64,000 nt of DNA. Origin: Copromyces sp. CBS 386.78 (lineage: Eukaryota > Ascomycota > Sordariomycetes > Sordariales > Sordariaceae). Positions 1 through 10,713 of this stretch are shown here, in pieces (within the stretch, counting starts at the first letter, position 1; each line of letters starts with the position of its first letter). The notes under the pieces are model-generated. The model did no database searches. It had not been told where the DNA came from and saw only the letters and a list, made by a program, of their open reading frames with translations. Location of the stretch: positions 434,001-498,000 of the forward strand of contig MU839081.1 of assembly GCA_030685235.1 (NCBI GenBank), in the 5' to 3' direction. The translations under genes and the position numbers were made by a program.

Positions 1-758
1 TTGTGGTGAAAAAAATAAACGATAAAGCGCGGAGGAGTAGCATGGATGGATGTCTGAAGCGGAGAGACACAAAAGGGCTGGAAGCTGGAATAGCAGGGCA
101 GGCAGGCAGGCAATGGCGGTATCAGACGAGGAAAGGGAGATGAGAAAAAGATTACTTGTGCTAAGGGAGGAGAAAGAAAATTATGAGACCAAACAGCATA
201 ATGAGAACGAAGTAATGGGATCTGTATTAGTTGAGGTGTCGGTGTCGGTGTCGGTGTTGGTGATGTACAATGAATATGACACCAAATTGCTGCTGCGTGG
301 AGAAAGGGGTGAAGGGGGGATAGGTTGTTCTCTTTTTCTCCTACTAACTTGTCTAGAGCTGGGTGATACCCCCCCTTTTTCGTTCGGTTTTTTTTTTTTT
401 CTTTTCCTTTTCCGCTTTTTCGTTCAACTTTAGATGGGCTCTTCTCGATTAGAAATGATCATATAGATAAGTTGAGTATGGTTTACTCGCTCGATGCTTT
501 TACCTTGTTCGCCTTTGCTGGGGAAAGAAATCATTGTTGGTTGTATTCGTAAATCCAATATTATTCCAATCAATTTCTTTGGAAAGCTTTGACTTTCACA
601 TCTTGTTTATTTGTCTATCTATCTGGTTTATGTAGCAGCATATGAGTTGGGTATCATTTGGTGACCATCCATCTATCTTTCCTTCTATCCTCTTATGACC
701 CATCACTCCTGTTTCCTTCCCATTTCTGATGATCCACATCAGGCATCTTCTGTCAATC
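1..758. other. intergenic / 3' flank, no gene seen
   Basis: I see no convincing gene here. There is a short GGTGTC-type microsatellite around 234-258 and a T-rich tract around 388-410. The right part probably holds the 3' UTR of the RMND1-like gene, which ends at 759. The only sizeable open frame, near the left edge, is low-complexity and unlike any family I know. Confidence 0.5.
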
Positions 759-2162
759 TCACTTCGACGACCCCTCAGCCTTCTTCAATGCCTCCAACTC
801 ATCCCCAATCCTTTTGAGTTCCCTCAACACATCATCCTCATGCGTCTCAAACCTCTCCATCCACAACCTTCTCAACTCGAACACCACCTCAATCGCAATC
901 AGTATGATAATAATCCACTCCAGCCGCGTACTATGCTTCTCGCTGCTCATCTTTTCGCTAATATCCAACACCTCCTGCGCCACCTTCACCACCTCCTGCG
1001 CATACGTCATCTTGTCGTTCAGCGTCTTGATCCTCACGCCCACATCCAAAGCCTTGCCGATCTTGCTGTAGTACGTTTCCAACTTTTCCTCGCTGTCCCA
1101 GAAGATGTCCGGCAACGCGTCCGTCAGGTCGTTGTAGTGGTTCAGCTGGCTGCGGAGGTTCAGCAGTTCGCCGGTTTTTTGGAGGATGAGATTCCTCGAT
1201 AGGGGCGCTTTGAGACCTTGTGATAACCGGTCGGGGATGTGGCGCGTGCTTTCGAGGTAGCGCGTCAGGGAGGATTCGAGCACGGCGAGTTTCGTTGAGC
1301 GCGCTAGACCTGACGAAAAAGCGATTTTGGCTAGCGTCGTGTCCAGCTTGTCGACGGCTGAGACCTCGCGGAGCGTGCCGAGGACGACCACGTCGCCCTG
1401 GACCTTGGACTGTTCTTCGGACGGATCGGTGGTGAACTCGAGGTCTTCTTCTTCCTTGTTTTCGACGAAGGGGGTCTCGGCGGCGGGGATGAGCAGGCGC
1501 GTGGCCAGCGTGTCAACTACGTCTGCCGGAAGGGCCCAGGTGACGATGGTTCCCGAGGGAAAGACGAAGATGTCACCGTGGTTGGTGAGGCCGCGGGCGT
1601 GTACCACCTCGTGGATGTCGAAGCCTGTACAGTCGGGGTCGAGAGAGAAGTTGTGGGATGTCAAGAGGGATGCGACGGCGTCCATGTCGAAGGACTCGGC
1701 GACGCAGACGGCGGAAATGGTCGAGCGCCCGTCGGGCTCGATGGTGTGTTCGGGTATTGGGATAGGGGTTGATTTGGCGGGACTGCCCTTTTGGGCGACG
1801 ATGGCGACGCGGTGGAGCGAGTTTTTGAGGGGGAGCTTGCGTTTTTGGGCGGTGGAGGATTTCTGTTGTTGGGATGTCGTGGCATCGTCAACGGCAGAAG
1901 AGGGCTGCTTCTGGGTGGTGGTTGTGGTGGTGGTGGAGGGAGACAAAGACTGTCGCGAAGGCTCAATGTTGCTGCCATTTTGTGCTAGGAGACCGTTAGA
2001 AATGAAGAAGGTACGTCGTCGTGGCTGGCTAAGCGATGTGGTGAGGTGGAAAGGTGGTTGTGGTCGAGTAGAAGTGCCGATGGCAGTGAGGCCAGCCAGT
2101 CCCACGACGCCGGAGATGGTCCGGACGGCGGCCGGTCGTTGAATCGGCACCATAGGTCTCAT
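759..2162 (-). CDS. RMND1/Rmd1-like DUF155 mitochondrial inner-membrane protein
   Basis: A single-exon gene of 467 aa. The frame stays open upstream to 2264 but the first ATG is at 2162. Its N-terminus (MRPMVPIQRPAAVRTI...) is basic, rich in Ser/Thr/Arg and free of acidic residues, as expected for a mitochondrial presequence. A low-complexity Ser/Thr/Gln stretch follows. The DUF155 core starts near the VCVAESFDMDAVASLL motif and includes the DIFVFPSGTIVTWALP block and the later ILQKTGELLNLRSQLNHYND helix. Near the C-terminus EWIIIILIAIEVVFE is a single membrane helix preceded and followed by charged residues, the usual layout of the family. Human RMND1 and yeast YDR282C relatives support mitochondrial translation at the inner membrane; that role is inferred here by family. 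The gene is divergent from the RINT1 homologue with a 493-bp shared upstream region. Confidence 0.88.
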   Translation of the reverse strand: MRPMVPIQRPAAVRTISGVVGLAGLTAIGTSTRPQPPFHLTTSLSQPRRRTFFISNGLLAQNGSNIEPSRQSLSPSTTTTTTTQKQPSSAVDDATTSQQQKSSTAQKRKLPLKNSLHRVAIVAQKGSPAKSTPIPIPEHTIEPDGRSTISAVCVAESFDMDAVASLLTSHNFSLDPDCTGFDIHEVVHARGLTNHGDIFVFPSGTIVTWALPADVVDTLATRLLIPAAETPFVENKEEEDLEFTTDPSEEQSKVQGDVVVLGTLREVSAVDKLDTTLAKIAFSSGLARSTKLAVLESSLTRYLESTRHIPDRLSQGLKAPLSRNLILQKTGELLNLRSQLNHYNDLTDALPDIFWDSEEKLETYYSKIGKALDVGVRIKTLNDKMTYAQEVVKVAQEVLDISEKMSSEKHSTRLEWIIIILIAIEVVFELRRLWMERFETHEDDVLRELKRIGDELEALKKAEGSSK

Positions 2163-2655
2163 GATGACGGGCCCATTGAGTGTGTATCTGGCTAGTGTGG
2201 GGTAGGGTAGTGGTTGGTGACAGGTCGGTCGGCGATGGGAAGGCAAAGGCTGGACTTGGTGCACGGCCAGGAAGTGGGGGAAGAGGATGTCGATAGTGTC
2301 ACGGTTTTATGTTGTGATGTTTACTTCGATCTGTGGTTACTAGGGGTTCGGCTCCTCGGATGAAAACTAAATTTTGGCAGGGGCGTGTTCTCAGACGCTA
2401 CTACGTCACTTAAGCGATAACGAGCTTAGGGGTGTGCTGAGTGCATCCACTGGAGCTCCCCCAAACCATCCAATCCGTACTGCCCGTGTGTCATGTACTA
2501 TCTGTAAACTTCATGCGACAGTGACACAGGTACCTTATGTACCACAGCATTTTCCTCCAACAGTCAACAACCCACGCGAAGCTCCAAGATCGCCAGCAAA
2601 CCTAAGAGACCATCGACATACAGCCGCGCATAGTTCCCAAACCCACACACACACC
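2163..2655. promoter_or_regulatory. bidirectional upstream region between RMND1-like and RINT1/Tip20-like genes
   Basis: These 493 bp separate two divergent start codons (2162 on minus, 2656 on plus), so the region must hold both promoters and 5' UTRs. I see no clear TATA element or other motif I can name. Confidence 0.5.
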
Positions 2656-5118
2656 ATGGAGCCAGACATCCGAGTCGAGGACTACCTCGACGACAAGCTC
2701 CAGTCGACGACCGACTTCGACCATCTAGACACGTTGCTCAACAGCGTCGAACACCAGCGCAGCCAGCTCCAGTCGCAACTCGACGACGCCACCAAAGAGC
2801 TCCAAGAGGCCCGCCGCTCCTCCGGCGAACGCCAGGCTGCCCTTGCCGCCCAAATCGACCAGTTCCAAAAACTGCAGCAAAGCATCGACGTCCGCCTCAA
2901 GATCGTCGCAGCCTCCGACGCCCCTGATGAGGCCATTCGCCGTTTGGAGCAGCCTATGAAGCAGCTTCAAAAGGTCGACCTCGCCCATCGATATCTGCTC
3001 CTCCTCCAGCACGTCCAGGAGCTCCGCAATGCCGCCCGCGCCCATCTTCCGCTGAGCCCCAAGGCCGCGCTCAAGCCGTACACCGAACTGAAACAGCTGT
3101 CTTTGCGCCTGAGGGAACTCCAGGGCGCCGCCGATGGCGCTGCCGTCCATCTTGTCGTTCATGTCGAGTCTGTTACCGAGGCACTGTGGGACGAGATGAA
3201 GAAGACAATGTGGAGCGAGCTGGAGGCTGTTTTGAAGAAGCGCGGGTGGCCCAATGTCGACCCGGAGTCGGAAGTGGATGACGAATGGATTCAATGCTTC
3301 GAGAAGCTGGTCGACCTCCAGGTCCCCGAGGTCCTATACTCACCCACGCTGGTGACGCTTCTTCCCATGGACGTCATGGCGCAGATCTTTGTCAAGGAGT
3401 TCCGGTTCCACTTCCTGAGCGACAAGCCGACTAGCAACCCCCAGGGCATCAACGCACACTGCTTTCCTTGGTTCCTGTCCTTGCTCGATAAGTGGGAGGT
3501 CTTCTTCAGAGAAAACTTGGCTCCCGTCTTGGCGGCCAAGTTCTCCCAGACGGAGGTTTCGAACAAGATGGTTTACATGGATCCCGGGTGCGCATTCATC
3601 GCCTCGATGCTACCGGTTATGCGCGAGAAAGTCAATGTGACCATGGCAGAGGCCGTCAAGGATCCTGCTTTCCTGAGCAGTCTCCTCGGTCAGCTGATGA
3701 CCTTTGACGATAACATCCGATCTGGGTACAGCTACGACGGAGGCGATCCCGAAAACGGGTGGGAGGGATTGACGGGTGAAGTCCTGAATACGCACTTTAG
3801 GACGTGGCTCGAGGCGGAGAAGAAGTTTGCTCTGGAAAGGTTCAACGGAATCATGACTTCTAGTGACGCTCGGAAAATTGACTACGACTTTGCGGTCGCT
3901 GGGAAAACAAAACCCACCTTCGCAGCTGTCCGTGTGGCTGATTTGCTGCGGTCGGTAACAACGCAGTATGAGAGGCTCAGGCGCTTCTCTCATAAGCTTC
4001 GCTTCCTGATTGATATTCAGCTGGCTATTTTGGACGACTATCACGATCATCTCAAGGGCACACTTGAAGCTTACCAAACCATGAATTCCACAGTGGGCAG
4101 AGCCTTTGTTGGGGTAACCAAAGAGCAACTGGCAGCTTTGGAGGGTACAGGGGCACTTGAGACGTTGTGTAAGGTGTATGGAAGCGCTGATCACATCATC
4201 AATGCGCTACATGACTGGAGCAACGAAGAGGTAAAAGATCCCCTTCTTGACCATTGTCAAGTAACCATGCTAACATTCACCAGTTCTTTGTAGCACTATG
4301 GGAGCAGCTCCAAGCAAGAGCCAAAGCCAACGAGGACCAAAGCAATCTTGCCGGTGGCATGAGCTATGATCATGTCAAGGACCGCATTTCTTCGGTAGTC
4401 GGTACCGAGGATGACAGCGGTGTTCTCTTCGATGAGACCATCGCAGCGTATACCATGAGGAGAAAACGTGCCCAGGAATTTCTCACCCAGACGCTTATCC
4501 AAACCCAGAAGAAGGCATTCGCCGCCTATCTCAAACATCCTCAGTGGAGTACCATTTCCGATGAGCCTACCTCTGGCGAGGCATACTACCAACTGGCTCC
4601 CACTGCTGAGCTAGATGAGCCTCTCACAGTAAGTATCTACTTGACCCAAAGGTTATTATATCTACCTGCTAACAAAAACCCAGGTCCTCAAACGCGACCT
4701 CGACTTCCTCTCCCACGCCCTTGGCACCGCCGTCTTCCGACGCATCTGGCGCGAAGCCCTCGACGAGGTCAACAACATGCTCTGGTCCGACGTGCTCATG
4801 GCCAACAACTTTGCCGCATCCGGCGCCGCCCAGTTCAGGCGTGACGTCGATGCCATTTCCTCCGTTGTCGAGCGCTACATCCCTGACGGGTCCAGTGCTC
4901 TCGCGAGTATCAAGGAGGCGCTTCGCCTGTTGAACTTGCCTGTTGAGGCGCTGGAGGAGGATAGTGGTGAAACTACTATGACGCTCAAGAAGGCGGTGGA
5001 TAGGGTCTTCACTGATAACACGGAGGCGAAGAAGGTGCTGGAGGAGTTGGATGTTGAGAGTCTGAGTCCGCCGCATGCTAGACAGATTTTGCAGAGGAGG
5101 GTGGAAAATGCTGGGTGA
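2656..5118 (+). CDS. rint1: RINT1/Tip20 family vesicle-tethering protein
   Basis: Three exons, 2656-4230, 4284-4628 and 4684-5118, give 784 aa. Both introns are phase 0 (53 and 55 nt, GTAAAA and GTAAGT donors, CTAAC branch sites, CAG acceptors), and joining them keeps the reading frame through SNEE/FFVALWEQ and EPLT/VLKRDLDF. Residues about 20-90 form a heptad-rich coiled coil (SQLQSQLDDATKELQEARRS). The rest matches the RINT1/TIP20 domain: the FRFHFLSDKPTSN block, PWFLSLLDKW, and the DYHDHLKGTLEAY helix. Yeast Tip20 and human RINT1 are subunits of the Dsl1/NRZ tether that captures Golgi-derived COPI vesicles at the ER; RINT1 was also described as a Rad50 partner. ATG 2656 was chosen because it is followed by the conserved-looking coiled coil; the frame is open further upstream without another good start. 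Confidence 0.9.
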
Positions 5119-5873
5119 GGGGGGAAGGGAGATTGGTTGTGATACCCAGACTGTGGAAGCATTTTATTGCTACTTTTGAATTAACTACATCTTTAATATC
5201 GACAGCTCCCATCGTTGTCGATGCTGTTATCATGAAGAGCATGGCAGGAACAACTCGGTACAAGAATATCCCGGCTAAATCCGTACGGCGCTGAACAGCT
5301 GGAAGTCCGCCGCAGGGTCTGGACCCGTGTGATTCCCAAGCACGCCATCGACCGGGGCGCTTGCATTCGGCCCCACTCCGCCTTCGGGGCCCCGTATGCG
5401 GAGTAGCCTTGGTAAGCGGATGCTCCATTGTTAGGGCGGACGCTTAACACGGGGTACATGCATTGGCCGGGTGCCGAATATCGGCCCGGCCCGTACATAT
5501 TTTCATGTTAAGGAGGGCATTGGCATCTTTGTCCATTGTGACTGTCTGTGTACGTGCAACAACACCAATTCGTCTCTTGTCTGGTCTCATCTTATTCTCA
5601 AGAAGAACACACAGACGTGTGAACCAAATTGTCGGGTCATCATCACCGTTTCAAGATTTTCAGTCGCTTATCTTCATTGATAAGATAAATAAACTACACT
5701 AGGACTCTCGTTTAGTCATAGACCGAGGTCTTCCCTCTTTTCTCTTTCAACCCCTCTTGCGTCTCTCATCTCTCACCATCAACTTACTTGGAGACGGTGG
5801 TCAACGAACAAAAAAACCTCAAAAGCAACCATCGGATTTCCTAGAGGAAATTAAAAAAAAAGAGACAAAAACA
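5119..5873. other. intergenic region with GC-rich hairpins
   Basis: This holds the 3' UTR of the RINT1 homologue and the 5' UTR of the carrier gene. Between about 5340 and 5500 there is a GC-rich stretch with several potential stems: ACTCCGC at 5375-5381 pairs with GCGGAGT at 5398-5404 around a GGGGCCCC core, and GGCCGGG at 5465-5471 pairs with CCCGGCC at 5485-5491, extended by CCGA/TCGG inside. No 5S rRNA or tRNA signature is present. Confidence 0.4.
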
Positions 5874-6923
5874 ATGGCTGATTCCGCTGCCGATATCGAG
5901 GCCCACGATGGCAACAGCACCGGTCTCCAAACGGCCAAGGATCTCTTCTCCGGCGCTGTGGGTGGTATTGCCCAGGTGTTGATTGGTGAGTTTTACCCAA
6001 GATCTAGACACTGGCAGCTTACCCGGATATCAAACCTCCCAAGAAGAAGTCATGGCCCCAAAACCGTTGAACCGCAAACTAACAAAAGTCTCCTAGGCCA
6101 ACCCTTCGACATAGTCAAAGTCCGCCTCCAAACCTCCACCCAATACTCCTCCGCCCTCACCGCCGCCGCCTCCATCTACAAGAACGAAGGCGCCCTGGCC
6201 TTCTACAAGGGCACCCTGACCCCTTTGATCGGAATCGGCGCCTGCGTCTCCATCCAATTCGGCGCCTTCCATTCCGCCCGCCGCTTCCTCGAGCAACGCC
6301 GTTCGGACGGTGACAAATCCTTCATCCCGGGTGTCTCCAGCTTGTCGTACGGCGAGTACTACGCCGCCGGCGCCTTTGCGGGCGTCGCCAATAGTGTCAT
6401 CTCGGGCCCCATCGAGCACGTGCGCATCAGACTTCAGGCGCAACCGCACGGTGCCGCGCGGTTGTATTCCGGGCCGCTAGACTGTGTGAGGAAGCTTTCG
6501 AAGCAAGCCGGCGGCGTCCTCCCCGGTCTTTACAGAGGCGAAGTTGTCACCGTCCTGCGCGAGGCGCAAGCGTACGGGCTGTGGTTCCTCGCCTTTGAGT
6601 GGCTGATGAACGCGGACGCGGCTCGCAACAAGATCGACCGCAAGGAGATCCCCAGCTACAAGATTGCCTTGTACGGTGGACTGGCGGGCGAGGCGCTCTG
6701 GCTGGGCAGTTATCCGCTGGATGTGATCAAGAGCAAGATGCAGACTGATGGGTTTGGTGCCACTCAGAAATACAAGAACATGAGGGATTGCTTTGGGCAG
6801 ACGTTTAGGGCTGAGGGACTGAGAGGGTTCTGGAAGGGCATTGGACCGACGCTGTTGAGGGCTATGCCCGTTAGTGCGGGGACGTTTGCGGTGGTGGAGA
6901 TGACTATGAGGGCTATTAACTAG
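5874..6923 (+). CDS. ymc1: Ymc1/Ymc2-type mitochondrial carrier (SLC25 family)
   Basis: Two exons, 5874-5985 and 6097-6923, give 312 aa, the normal SLC25 length. The 111-nt intron (GTGAGT donor, CTAAC branch, TAG acceptor) is a multiple of three without a stop, so the unspliced frame also reads through. The three tandem carrier repeats each show a signature: QPFDIVKVRLQT (about residues 39-50), GPIEHVRIRLQ in the middle repeat, where the usual Asp is Glu, and YPLDVIKSKMQ in the third. Gly-rich odd-numbered helices (SGAVGGIAQVLIG, YGGLAGEALW) fit an inner-membrane carrier. PIEHVRIRLQ and the overall pattern resemble yeast Ymc1/Ymc2, which have been linked to glutamate or glycine transport; the substrate here is inference. 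A carnitine-carrier assignment is less likely. Confidence 0.87.
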   Translation: MADSAADIEAHDGNSTGLQTAKDLFSGAVGGIAQVLIGEFYPRSRHWQLTRISNLPRRSHGPKTVEPQTNKSLLGQPFDIVKVRLQTSTQYSSALTAAASIYKNEGALAFYKGTLTPLIGIGACVSIQFGAFHSARRFLEQRRSDGDKSFIPGVSSLSYGEYYAAGAFAGVANSVISGPIEHVRIRLQAQPHGAARLYSGPLDCVRKLSKQAGGVLPGLYRGEVVTVLREAQAYGLWFLAFEWLMNADAARNKIDRKEIPSYKIALYGGLAGEALWLGSYPLDVIKSKMQTDGFGATQKYKNMRDCFGQTFRAEGLRGFWKGIGPTLLRAMPVSAGTFAVVEMTMRAIN

Positions 6924-7341
6924 GAGGCATGTGTTGGCGTATAGGGAAGGGAAGGGAGGCAGAGGATAGGGGAAAATGGGGAAAAGGGCTCACTCCACTT
7001 GGGTCGCATGGGTGGGATGTTTGCAATGGTCATGATCAAGGACAGGAAAAAGGGACTTCCACGGATGGTTGGATAGGAAACGGGCTCTTCAACGAGCAGC
7101 ATGTCGCAAAGTTACAGAACTTCCGGGGATACTTGGGTTTCAGAAGTATAAGAACCGTATACAAGGGCTAGAGTCATATTGCTTGGTTTCAATATAGGGA
7201 CAAGGGGCCAATGGTAAATGATCAAAAAGATCTTGACTTGTAGAATTCCCATATTAGTATTTTCTTTCCCCACAAAAAGCCTACGAGCACATCCACCAGG
7301 TCCAAGGCTATCCCACCCCAACCCAACCACCACTTCACCCA
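6924..7341. other. convergent 3' intergenic region
   Basis: This is the space between the 3' ends of the carrier gene (+) and COG3 (-). It should hold both 3' UTRs and polyadenylation sites; I see no further gene. Confidence 0.5.
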
Positions 7342-10002
7342 TTACAACCTCCGACTACTCCCCTTACTAGCTCTGCTCCCACCCGTATAAACACTTCCCA
7401 TTCCCTTTTCCTTCCCAGTCTTAGAGCCACTAGTCCTAGAACCGCTAGTCTTCGCACCACTAGAACCACCAGTCAACTGCGCCTGCGCATCCAGCTGAAT
7501 CGCCTCCTTCAACTTCTCTACCACCTCCGGCTGCGTATCAAACGCCGCCTCAAGAATCTCACCCAGCTCCCTCTCCAACTGAGTCAAGTTCTTCCCGCCC
7601 ACCTTGGACGCCTTGACCTTCGCTTCGTTGAAAACGGCCGCCCACCTTCGTGTGAACGCGTAAATGCTTTGACGGAGCAATTCATCCAGCTGCTCTCCTG
7701 CGTCTTGTGATTCCGCCGGTGTGGCCATCGTCGTCGTCGAGCCCGAGCCCGAGCCGGTAATACTACCAGCTGCGCGCGACAGCAGGGATGAGCCGGGGAT
7801 ATAAGAACTAAAAGTGGACACGGAGCTGGAGACCAGTCCGAAGAGGTTTCCTGCGGTTGGGAGGCTCTCCCAGATCTGGCCGAGGTGTTGGATGCTGCTG
7901 CCTAGGGCGCCCGTCGCACCCTGGCCGCCGGTGCCGTTGCGCACGTCTCCGATCTCGAGGGTGAGAAGCTCGTTCTTGAGTATGAGCAGGTTCTTGATCA
8001 TGAAGAGGTCCGGATCGGTACCGCCGTTTTTGGCCAAGGCTTTGATGCGTACTTCGGCGCGCTGGAGGGCGGCGATGGTTTCGCGGACGAGTTTGAAGAT
8101 TACTGGGCTGTTGCGTTGCTGAAAGGGAGGAAGGGTCCCGTGTTAGCTAGGTGATTATAGGGTTGAAAGTAGGAAGGGAGGGAGGAAGGATGAACTCACA
8201 CATCGCTCTTTAGGCATGGACTGATCGAACAAAACAAGCAGCTCGATTGCTCGCTCAACCACCGGGAAAGCCGCTGATGATCCACCCTCAGCGGCGGCAC
8301 TGGTTGCTCCAAGTTTCAGAGCCTCTGGTGGAATGACGGCTTTAGTAATAGATTTGGTAATTTCCGCGTCGATTAAGCCATCGGTAAATGTCCAGAGATG
8401 TTCGCCCAACAGCCTGGACGTAAGCTCCCTGCAGTGCGCAACAAACGGAGTCTCGTCCTCATCGTAGTCCACGAGCAGGTATTCGTTCGTGACCCAACCG
8501 ACCAGATTGCAGATGGTTTGCAAATCACATGTCTGCAGCTTTGATTGAAGGTTGGTGGCAATGGGCGCAATGTTGGTGCCCGTTACGAGTGACCGCTGAT
8601 GCGAGTTGAGGGCAGCGAACGCTGACTTGGGGTTGGAAGAATATGGTGCTTCTATAAAGAAGATTTTGCGGAAAAGCGTGGCCTCGCTGAATGAGCGTTC
8701 AAAGCACTGCTTGACATAGTTCCTTGCCGCTGTGTCTATCGACGATTCTTTGCACTCGAGATGGAATGTCGCAAGATCATGCTGGGTCAAAGGCTTGAGG
8801 TCGCGGTCTCTCACGGCGAAATAGGCGTGGAAGAGGTTGTTGGCTGTGTTGGCAAAGATATCCACGTTTGGCCCAGTCCTGGGTTGGCCGTTTTGGTCAT
8901 ATGCCCCCAATATCACCCGCTGAATGTTGGGAATAAGCGAGTACGAGTTCATCAGGATCTCCTCAAATCGACCGTAAGCCAAGGCATGTCGTGCGGATTC
9001 TGAGTGGGTGTTGGTAATTTGACGAGCAAGTTCCCCAGACACCTGATCCAGGCGGTTGTTGAACCCAACCTCTAGAAGATGTAGGGCCTTGGTTAGTAGC
9101 GCCTGGTATCTAGCTTGGTATGTATCAGCGTCCCGATATTGGGGATGCTGGATCATGAACTCAATGCAAGAGTCCAGGTTGGCCAGGATATCACCAAACG
9201 CGTCGTCGTCCACAAGACGGCCTGCACCCAGGGCATTGAGGCGTCGGCTGACATTGTCGAGATAGGCGTAGTAATGCAGATCGGTTCCAACCTCGTCGGC
9301 GAGCGTTTGAAGACGCTTCTGTTCCTCCAGCAAGTCGTCGCACTGTGCCTTGAAGGATGTCGTCTGCTCCTCCACGGCTCGGAAAGACTGGCACAAGGTC
9401 TCGAGGGTTTTGAGCGCGCTGTTGGCGTCGTCGATCAGGGTTCCCAGATGTCGTTCCGTCAAGGCGAGTTGGTCGTGATACAGCAGATATTCTTGCTGGC
9501 TAGCCTGTAGCAGCTCCTGGCTTAGAGCCTCGTCATATGTGTCTTCCTCCACAGGTAATGTAGACGCTGCGCTCGCGGGAATCATCAAGGCGTCCCAGAG
9601 GTTGTGATTGCTGCGCCGCCCCTTAGCCTTCTTCGTCTTCTTCTTGGGTTCTCCATGACTGCCCGCGAGATGCGCAGTCGCAATGTCGTAGAAGTCCGAA
9701 TACGATTTCGCCCTGCGAAGAACGGTGGCCTCGGGTGGCGCGTTGACGTCTTCCTGGTCTTCGAAAAGTGCTGGGAGGGGTTCTTCGGGGATGTTGTTGT
9801 CGGTCGTCTCCTATCGAGTGGTGATGGTTGGGTTAGCGACTGCTGGCTGCTGGCGGGGGAGTTTGGGACAACGGGAAAGTCGAATCGGAAGACAAACCTC
9901 TGGTTGTTGCAGCAGAGTGTTGGCTCGACGATGGCGTGTCTTTACGCCCGATGGTCTGCTCTGCGGCACCTCTTGAAAGCTGTACCAGTGCTCGTCGTAC
10001 AT
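7342..10002 (-). CDS. cog3: conserved oligomeric Golgi complex subunit 3 (COG3/Sec34)
   Basis: Three exons on the minus strand, 9898-10002, 8200-9810 and 7342-8118, give 830 aa. The first intron (87 nt) has a GTTTGT donor and TAG acceptor, the second (81 nt) GTGAGT and CAG; both are phase 0, and the joins read LLQQPE/ETTDNN and PKERC/QRNSPVIF. The region from about residue 115 matches the Sec34/COG3 domain: an N-terminal coiled coil (LALTERHLGTLIDDANSALK, FKAQCDDLLEEQKRLQTLAD), then DLHYYAYLDNVSRRLNALG and HPQYRDADTYQARYQALLTKA. The C-terminal 110 residues are low-complexity Gly/Ser/Thr/Lys. COG3 is a lobe A subunit of the COG complex, which tethers vesicles in intra-Golgi retrograde transport. 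It is divergent from the Fmp25-like gene. The start at 10002 gives the acidic/aromatic MYDEHWYSFQ N-terminus. Confidence 0.9.
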
Positions 10003-10713
10003 TTTGGAGAAATTGGGTTATTGGACAAACCGTCCAGTGGTGATAGCTTCAATTCTCAAGGTCCAGCGCGTGTTGATTCCCCCCTGTTCCCCTATCCCGT
10101 CATTTCAGGTACGTACCTCCCACTGCAACACTGCAGTGAGCTGTCCACTTTTGGAGACAGCGATGGAGACATGGACAGTGAGTCCCCGGGGTTCTTGCAC
10201 TGTACCCTAACTCGTCGGAGCGTGCACAGACCACATCCCTCAAGCTTGAAGAAGCTCCAAAGCTTGGCCCCCCCTCCAACGGGAGCTAATTGTTAGTGCT
10301 GGGGGCAGCTGTCGATCCGAGCTGAAGCTTACCAGCAATACCAGGACCTCCTCACGGCTCACGCTCCGCAAAGCTCATAATAGCGATCCAAACCCGGGGT
10401 TGACTCTCTTCATTTCCAGTTGGGTGACCTCACCATTTCATCTTACGTCTCATCGTAAAAGTTTGTGCTTTGGTGTTGAGCCTTTCAAATCACTGCCTCT
10501 CTTACCAGTAGCTACGTATAGCATCCTATCTCAACCAACAAGGTTGTCAAAGCATGAAGAGTTGATCCGTTCTGATAGAGAACAAGCCGCCCTAAAAACG
10601 GACCCCTGGCACTTGAGTGTCAAGTACGTACGGTACGGTATAAATTCCAAGTGGATGCCGCCATCATCACTTCTTCAACTAGTCTAACTTGAACTATTCA
10701 GGTGTCAACCACC
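10003..10713. promoter_or_regulatory. bidirectional upstream region COG3 / Fmp25-like
   Basis: 711 bp between divergent start codons. A possible 5' UTR intron of the plus-strand gene runs from a GTACGT donor at 10624 to an AG at 10701, with a CTAAC-like branch site just before it, ending 12 nt upstream of the ATG. No other motif is recognised. Confidence 0.4.

Noticed and set aside
729..2142. Plus-strand open frames of 157 and 271 codons opposite the RMND1-like gene
   Set aside because: Shadows of the minus-strand DUF155 frame with no domain of their own.
2374..2655. Extended N-terminus of the RINT1 homologue
   Set aside because: The frame is open, but no good start codon exists upstream of 2656 and the added residues look like translated 5' UTR.
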